This document shows, piece after piece, positions 5,783 to 9,055 of a DNA stretch of 9,055 nucleotides. The notes under the pieces were generated by a model, which saw nothing but the letters and a program-made list of their open reading frames with translations, made no database searches and was not told the DNA's origin. A program made the translations under genes and the position numbers. Every line of letters begins with the position of its first letter. Within the stretch, counting starts at the first letter, position 1. Source of the DNA: Elusimicrobiota bacterium (GTDB taxonomy: Bacteria; RUG730); the NCBI GenBank assembly GCA_031259185.1, contig JAIRLV010000325.1, positions 1 to 9,055 on the forward strand, written 5' to 3'.

Positions 5783-6152
5783 AATGAGAAGCTTATAAAA
5801 ATTAATCGGTATCTAAAAAATTTTTTCTGTTTTTAGAGGAGCGACCTAGCCTTAATTTGCGATGATGGGACTTGTCCGTTCTGTCGTATAACATAAAAAG
5901 TAATGCCAGGAAAAGAAGATAAAAAAATTTGTTTCTTTATCAAAAAAAATTAAAAAAAACAAAACTAGCATCTACGAATGAATATATCGTATTTTCTAAA
6001 AGAAACAAAATATACTTATTTCTTTTACAATGAAAAAAGAAAAGAACGAAAAGAAAGAGACTATGTTTAAAGTCAAGGAAAAAATAAAAAATTTAGTAAC
6101 AGCGGAGTAGAGTCTTTAGGTGGATAATCAGTTTATGCATACAAGCAGTAAT
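5783..6152. other. Non-coding stretch without recognised genes, containing a GC-richer patch
   Basis: No convincing ORF or known RNA was found on either strand. It contains an exact inverted repeat TCTAAAAA/TTTTTAGA (5812-5819 and 5830-5837), then a patch at about 5838-5890 that is visibly richer in G and C than its surroundings, holding GCGACCTAGCC, TTTGCGATGATGGGAC and TTGTCCGTTCTGTCG. A 30-codon ORF beginning with an ATG near 5970 has no ribosome binding site. The stretch is probably decayed DNA, possibly with a leftover structured RNA. Confidence 0.4.
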
Positions 6153-6882
6153 GGCAACTAGTATAAAAGATGATAAAAAGTAATAAAATAAAAAAATAAA
6201 CGAATACAAAATAAGACAAATAATTGAATTTTTCAGCTGTGATATAACAGCAACTGCAATAAGTAAAATTTTAACAATTAATAAATATTATAAAATTTTA
6301 AGAGAAATCATTATTAAAGAAAGCATTCAAAATAGCACAGAACAAAGAATATATGAAATATACGAAAGCTACTTTGGTGCAAAAAGAGTAAGACTAAAAA
6401 GAGTGAGATGAGCTGGAAATAAAAAAATAGTTTTTTGAGTTTTGAAAAGACTTGATAAAGTATATCTAAAAATTATAAATAATACCAGTAAAAGAGAACT
6501 TTTGCCAATCATAAAAAGGAAAATCTGTATCAGTAATTCATACGGATTATTGGAAATCATATGATGTGTTAATAGTTGATGGTTACAAGCACTAGGATAC
6601 ATCATAGTAAAAACGAATTTGCAAAAGTGAAAAACTATATAAATGGAATAGAGACTTTTTGGGTTATGCAAAGAGGCGATTAAGCAAATTTAATGGATTT
6701 AATAGCAATAATTCCTATTACATTTAAAAGAAACTGAATATCGATATAATAACAGAGCAAAAGACCTTTACAAATTATATAAAATATATATTAAAAAACA
6801 AAGAAAAATAAAAGAATTTATGGTTGAGTATTTTTTTTATGTTTTCTCGTTATTAAAATTATTGTTTTGCTAGTCAAGAGCC
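6153..6882 (+). mobile_element. Decayed IS1595-family insertion sequence (boundaries tentative)
   Basis: The transposase remnant inside defines the element. Tentative ends: the left begins GGC-AACTAG at 6153, and the right, read on the minus strand from 6882, begins GGCTCTTGACTAG. These match only if four bases were lost on the left. The implied length of about 730 bases is normal for small IS1595/IS1016-type elements. No flanking target duplication is visible. Confidence 0.35.
6187..6873 (+). pseudogene. IS1595-family DDE transposase, multiply frameshifted
   Basis: Translating across frames recovers an ISXO2/IS1016-like transposase: helix-turn-helix-like ITATAISKILTINKYY, then YESYFGAKRVR, AGNKKIVF, NTSKRELLPII, then in a second frame VIHTDYWKSYDVLIVDGYKH, then HHSKNEFAK and YINGIETFW, then GYAKRRLSKFNGFNSNNSY, and finally LHLKETEYRYNNRAKDLYKLYK. 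Breaks: in-frame TGA at 6409-6411 and 6436-6438, both where glycine codons are expected, and at least four frameshifts near 6515-6530, 6590-6600, 6655-6661 and 6715-6720. The expected first catalytic Asp (DESYFG) is Tyr at 6361-6363. No ATG start is present; an ATA at 6196 may mark it. The gene is certainly inactive. The final frame stays open to TAG 6871-6873, but the real C-terminus probably ended near 6800. Confidence 0.8.
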
Positions 6883-6922
6883 TTATTTTTTTATAACCTT
6901 TTTGATTTAATTTTTTTCTAAT

Positions 6923-8239
6923 TTATTCCACATAATTGAATTTATAATCTCCGATTATAATTAAATCTCCTTCATTAATTCCATGTTTTTTTAATTCAGT
7001 TTCTACTCCCATTTTTTTCAAAATATTTTGAAATCTTATTATAGCCTCGGGCTCTTCTAAGTAAGTCATAGCAGTAATTTTCTCTATTTTTTTACCTTTT
7101 ATATAAAAAATATCATTAATTTTTTCTACTTTAAAATCAGATTCATATTTTATTTCTGGAATATTATTATAATTATTGAGAATATCATTTTCTACTTTTT
7201 CAGTCTCAATAACTTTCATAATCTTATATACATATTTCAAAAATTCATCTATCCCAAGTTTTGACAAAGATGAAATTTCAAATATTTCTAAAATTTTAAA
7301 TTTTTTATCTATTTTGATTTTGTTTTTTAGTTTATCTAATTCTTTTCTATTTTTTTTATTTTCTACAAAAGTATCCATTTTGGTTATTAAAACAATTTGT
7401 TTTTTATTAACAAGTTTTTGATTGTATAAATATAGTTCTTTATTCATTTTCGTAAAATTATTATATATATTCGTTTCATTTTCATATCCGTTTATATCCA
7501 AAAGATGAAAAAGCAATTTTGTTCTTTCTATATGTCTCAAAAAATCTAATCCAAGTCCTACTCCTTTATACGCGCCTTCAACGATTCCAGGAATATCTGC
7601 TATAATAAATCGTTGGTCATAATATTCTATAACTCCAAGATTTGGTGACAATGTTGTAAATGGATAATCAGCAATTTTGGGCTTTGCTTTTGTGGTGCTT
7701 GATAAAAATGTGGATTTTCCAGCATTTGGATATCCTAGCAAGCCAATATTTGCAATCAGTTTTAATTCAAAAATTAAGCTTAAAACTTCACCGGGTTCTC
7801 CTCTTTGTGCAATTCGTGGTGCAGTTCTATTATGAGTTTTAAAAGTTGCATTGCCTCTGCCGCCTATGCCACCACTTGCAACTTTAACTTTATCTTCATG
7901 TTTCAATATATCAGCTTTAAAAGTTTTTGTTTTGTCTTCATCATTATAGATAAAAATTTGTGTTCCAAGCGGAACTTTTATATACAAATTTTCTCCATTT
8001 TTTCCATTTTTATTAGAACCCTTTCCATGCGCTCCGTCTTTTGCTTCAAAATGCCTATTGCGAGTAAAATCATATAATGTTTGATAATTTTTATCACCAA
8101 TTATATAAACGTCTCCGCCTTTACCGCCATTTCCACCATCAGGTCCACCAAATTCTACATATTTTTCCTTATGAAAGCTTATACAGCCATCGCCGCCTTT
8201 ACCAGATTTTACAAAAATTTTTACTATATCTAAAAACAT
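6923..8239 (-). CDS. obgE: Obg family GTPase (CgtA)
   Basis: Essential GTPase that binds the large ribosomal subunit and links ribosome assembly to growth and stress signalling. The 438 residues have the full layout: glycine-rich Obg fold (KSGKGGDGCISF, GGPDGGNGGKGGDV, VASGGIGGRGN, up to about residue 158), G domain with P-loop GYPNAGKST (about 167-175), switch I region DYPFTTLSPNLGV, G3 DIPGIVEGAYKGVGLG, RHIERTKLLFHLLD, G4 as TKMD (a tolerated variant of NKxD) and SSLS for G5, then a C-terminal OCT domain with EEPEAIIRFQNILKKMGVE and GDLIIIGDYKFNYVE. ATG at 8239 follows GAGG (8253-8250) by ten bases. It is transcribed away from the downstream aminotransferase gene, from its own promoter. No clear terminator follows its stop. 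Confidence 0.96.
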   Translation of the reverse strand: MFLDIVKIFVKSGKGGDGCISFHKEKYVEFGGPDGGNGGKGGDVYIIGDKNYQTLYDFTRNRHFEAKDGAHGKGSNKNGKNGENLYIKVPLGTQIFIYNDEDKTKTFKADILKHEDKVKVASGGIGGRGNATFKTHNRTAPRIAQRGEPGEVLSLIFELKLIANIGLLGYPNAGKSTFLSSTTKAKPKIADYPFTTLSPNLGVIEYYDQRFIIADIPGIVEGAYKGVGLGLDFLRHIERTKLLFHLLDINGYENETNIYNNFTKMNKELYLYNQKLVNKKQIVLITKMDTFVENKKNRKELDKLKNKIKIDKKFKILEIFEISSLSKLGIDEFLKYVYKIMKVIETEKVENDILNNYNNIPEIKYESDFKVEKINDIFYIKGKKIEKITAMTYLEEPEAIIRFQNILKKMGVETELKKHGINEGDLIIIGDYKFNYVE

Positions 8240-8276
8240 CTTTTTATTGCCTCGTTTACTACAGTATTAATTAAGT

Positions 8277-8282
8277 ATTATA
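8277..8282 (-). promoter_or_regulatory. Probable -10 box of obgE
   Basis: Perfect TATAAT on the minus strand about 38 bases upstream of the obgE start codon. The matching -35 region (around 8299-8305, TTTTCA-like) is weak. The predicted leader is about 30 bases. Confidence 0.4.
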
Positions 8283-8384
8283 TCATTTTTAAAAATTTTG
8301 AAAATAAAAAAATTTACAAATTATATTTAAATAAAATTTTCAATAAAAAAAATAATTTTTATATCAAGCTAATTAAAAAAATGA

Positions 8385-8414
8385 TTGAATTTTATAAGAC
8401 AATTTTAGTATAAT
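8385..8414 (+). promoter_or_regulatory. Promoter for the aminotransferase gene
   Basis: TTGAAT (8385-8390), an 18-base spacer and TATAAT (8409-8414). Transcription would start near 8421, leaving a leader of about 120 bases before the TTG start. No known riboswitch or T-box motif was recognised in that leader. Confidence 0.55.
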
Positions 8415-8539
8415 AATATCATTTTAAAATTTGTACCTATAATTAAAAAATTAGCATTAGCTTTTGTAGACTAACTTGAAAATCATAACATAAATTTTTT
8501 ATATTAAATATTTTTGTAGCTAAAGGAGTTTCAAATAAG

Positions 8540-9055
8540 TTGCAGTTTATCCCTTCAAAAAAAATACAAACATTACCAAAGTATATTTTTAGCACAATAA
8601 ATGATTTAAAAAAGGAAGCATATAAAAAAAAATTGGATGTTATAGATTTAGGTATGGGAAATCCGGATATGCCTACTCCTCAACATATTATAAACCAAAT
8701 TTGCGATACAATAGTTTATCATCCAAATACTCACAGATACCCTCAAGCAAAGGGAATGCCAAAATTTAGATTGGCTGTTGCCAATTGGTATAAAAAAAGA
8801 TTTGGAGTAAATTTAAATTTTGAAAATGAAGTATTAGCTTTAATCGGTTCTAAAGAAGGAATAGCTCATCTTTGTATGTCATATTTGGATCCTGGCGATT
8901 TTGCGCTGACGACAAATCCAGCTTATCCGGTTCATATAAATGGCATTTATTTGGCAGGCGGCGAACCATATAGTATGCCGATTTTTGCTGAAAATAATTA
9001 TTTACCAGAATTAGAAAAAATTCCAGAAAAAATTGCTAGAAAAGCCAAAATAATG
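8540..9055 (+). CDS. PLP-dependent class I/II aminotransferase (AlaC/DapL type), 3' end outside window
   Basis: N-terminal 172 codons of a fold-type I aminotransferase. The start IPSKKIQTLPKYIFSTINDLK and the block VIDLGMGNPDMPTPQHI match AlaC (alanine/valine-pyruvate aminotransferase) and the related LL-diaminopimelate aminotransferases. Further conserved blocks are HRYPQAKGMPKFRLAVANWY, the phosphate-cofactor-binding GSKEGIAHL, and LDPGDFALTTNPAYPVH. The catalytic lysine lies beyond the window, so substrate choice between alanine and diaminopimelate cannot be decided; a DapL role would fit the DAP-type MurE at 3314-4825. The start is TTG 8540, after AAAGGAG (8522-8528); the first in-frame ATG falls inside the conserved GMGNPD block and is too late. 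It is divergent from obgE. Family is certain, exact substrate is not. Confidence 0.88.
   Translation, partial: MQFIPSKKIQTLPKYIFSTINDLKKEAYKKKLDVIDLGMGNPDMPTPQHIINQICDTIVYHPNTHRYPQAKGMPKFRLAVANWYKKRFGVNLNFENEVLALIGSKEGIAHLCMSYLDPGDFALTTNPAYPVHINGIYLAGGEPYSMPIFAENNYLPELEKIPEKIARKAKIM

Noticed and set aside
5835-5860. On the minus strand, AAGGCTAGGTCG resembles the nexus of Cas9 tracrRNA
   Set aside because: The match is short and imperfect, and there is no cas gene, repeat array or clear anti-repeat in the window.
5900-5915. TAATGCCAG, the 3' motif of a TPP riboswitch
   Set aside because: The partner CTGG before it and the CTGAGA box are absent, and no thiamine gene follows.
5970-6060. 30-codon plus-strand ORF starting with ATG near 5970
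   Set aside because: No ribosome binding site, low-complexity Lys/Glu/Arg-rich tail and no recognised family.
6409-6438. In-frame TGA codons in the transposase remnant, hinting at TGA read as tryptophan
   Set aside because: Both TGA stand where the family has glycine (GGA), the remnant has frameshifts too, and the intact genes use TGG for tryptophan and TGA as a stop (hldD).
6369-6671. 100-codon minus-strand ORF
   Set aside because: It is antisense to the recognisable transposase remnant and has no ribosome binding site or family resemblance.

Overview
The window comes from a very AT-rich (roughly a quarter G+C by eye), Gram-negative bacterium. The outer-membrane signature is an LPS heptose epimerase (hldD). 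The peptidoglycan is probably of the meso-diaminopimelate type, because MurE carries DNPR. All intact genes use the standard genetic code. AT bias, a decayed insertion sequence, a long non-coding stretch and a damaged-looking tRNA suggest a host-associated lineage losing DNA. An Elusimicrobiota/Endomicrobia-like or campylobacter-like organism would fit, but the sequence does not settle the taxon.

Positions 1-4825 (plus strand) are a tight run of envelope and housekeeping genes: hldD (5' end outside the window), a YrbL-like kinase-fold gene, rsmD, a second YrbL-like gene, a Dabb-domain gene and murE. Gaps are 37-48 bases, except that hldD touches the first yrbL. Both yrbL paralogues contain a run of nine G at the same place in the protein, between the catalytic-loop motif (D-x4-N) and the metal-binding Asp-Gly. 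In the second copy G9 keeps the frame. In the first copy G9 throws the downstream half out of frame, although that half is otherwise intact. This looks like a pair of phase-variable contingency genes linked to LPS-core synthesis, one on and one off, and is the main discovery candidate.

Positions 4826-5065 hold a promoter and two tRNA genes, Thr(TGT) and Tyr(GTA); the Tyr gene has several unusual substitutions. Positions 5066-6922 contain no intact sizeable gene. They hold A/T-rich inverted repeats, a strong ribosome binding site in front of a 21-codon ORF, a candidate minus-strand structured RNA with promoter and intrinsic terminator, an unexplained GC-richer patch, and a heavily decayed IS1595-family transposase.

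Positions 6923-9055 hold obgE on the minus strand and, divergently, the 5' part of a class I/II aminotransferase of the AlaC/DapL type, with promoters in the 300-base gap between them. If the aminotransferase is DapL it would supply the diaminopimelate that MurE adds to the cell-wall precursor.
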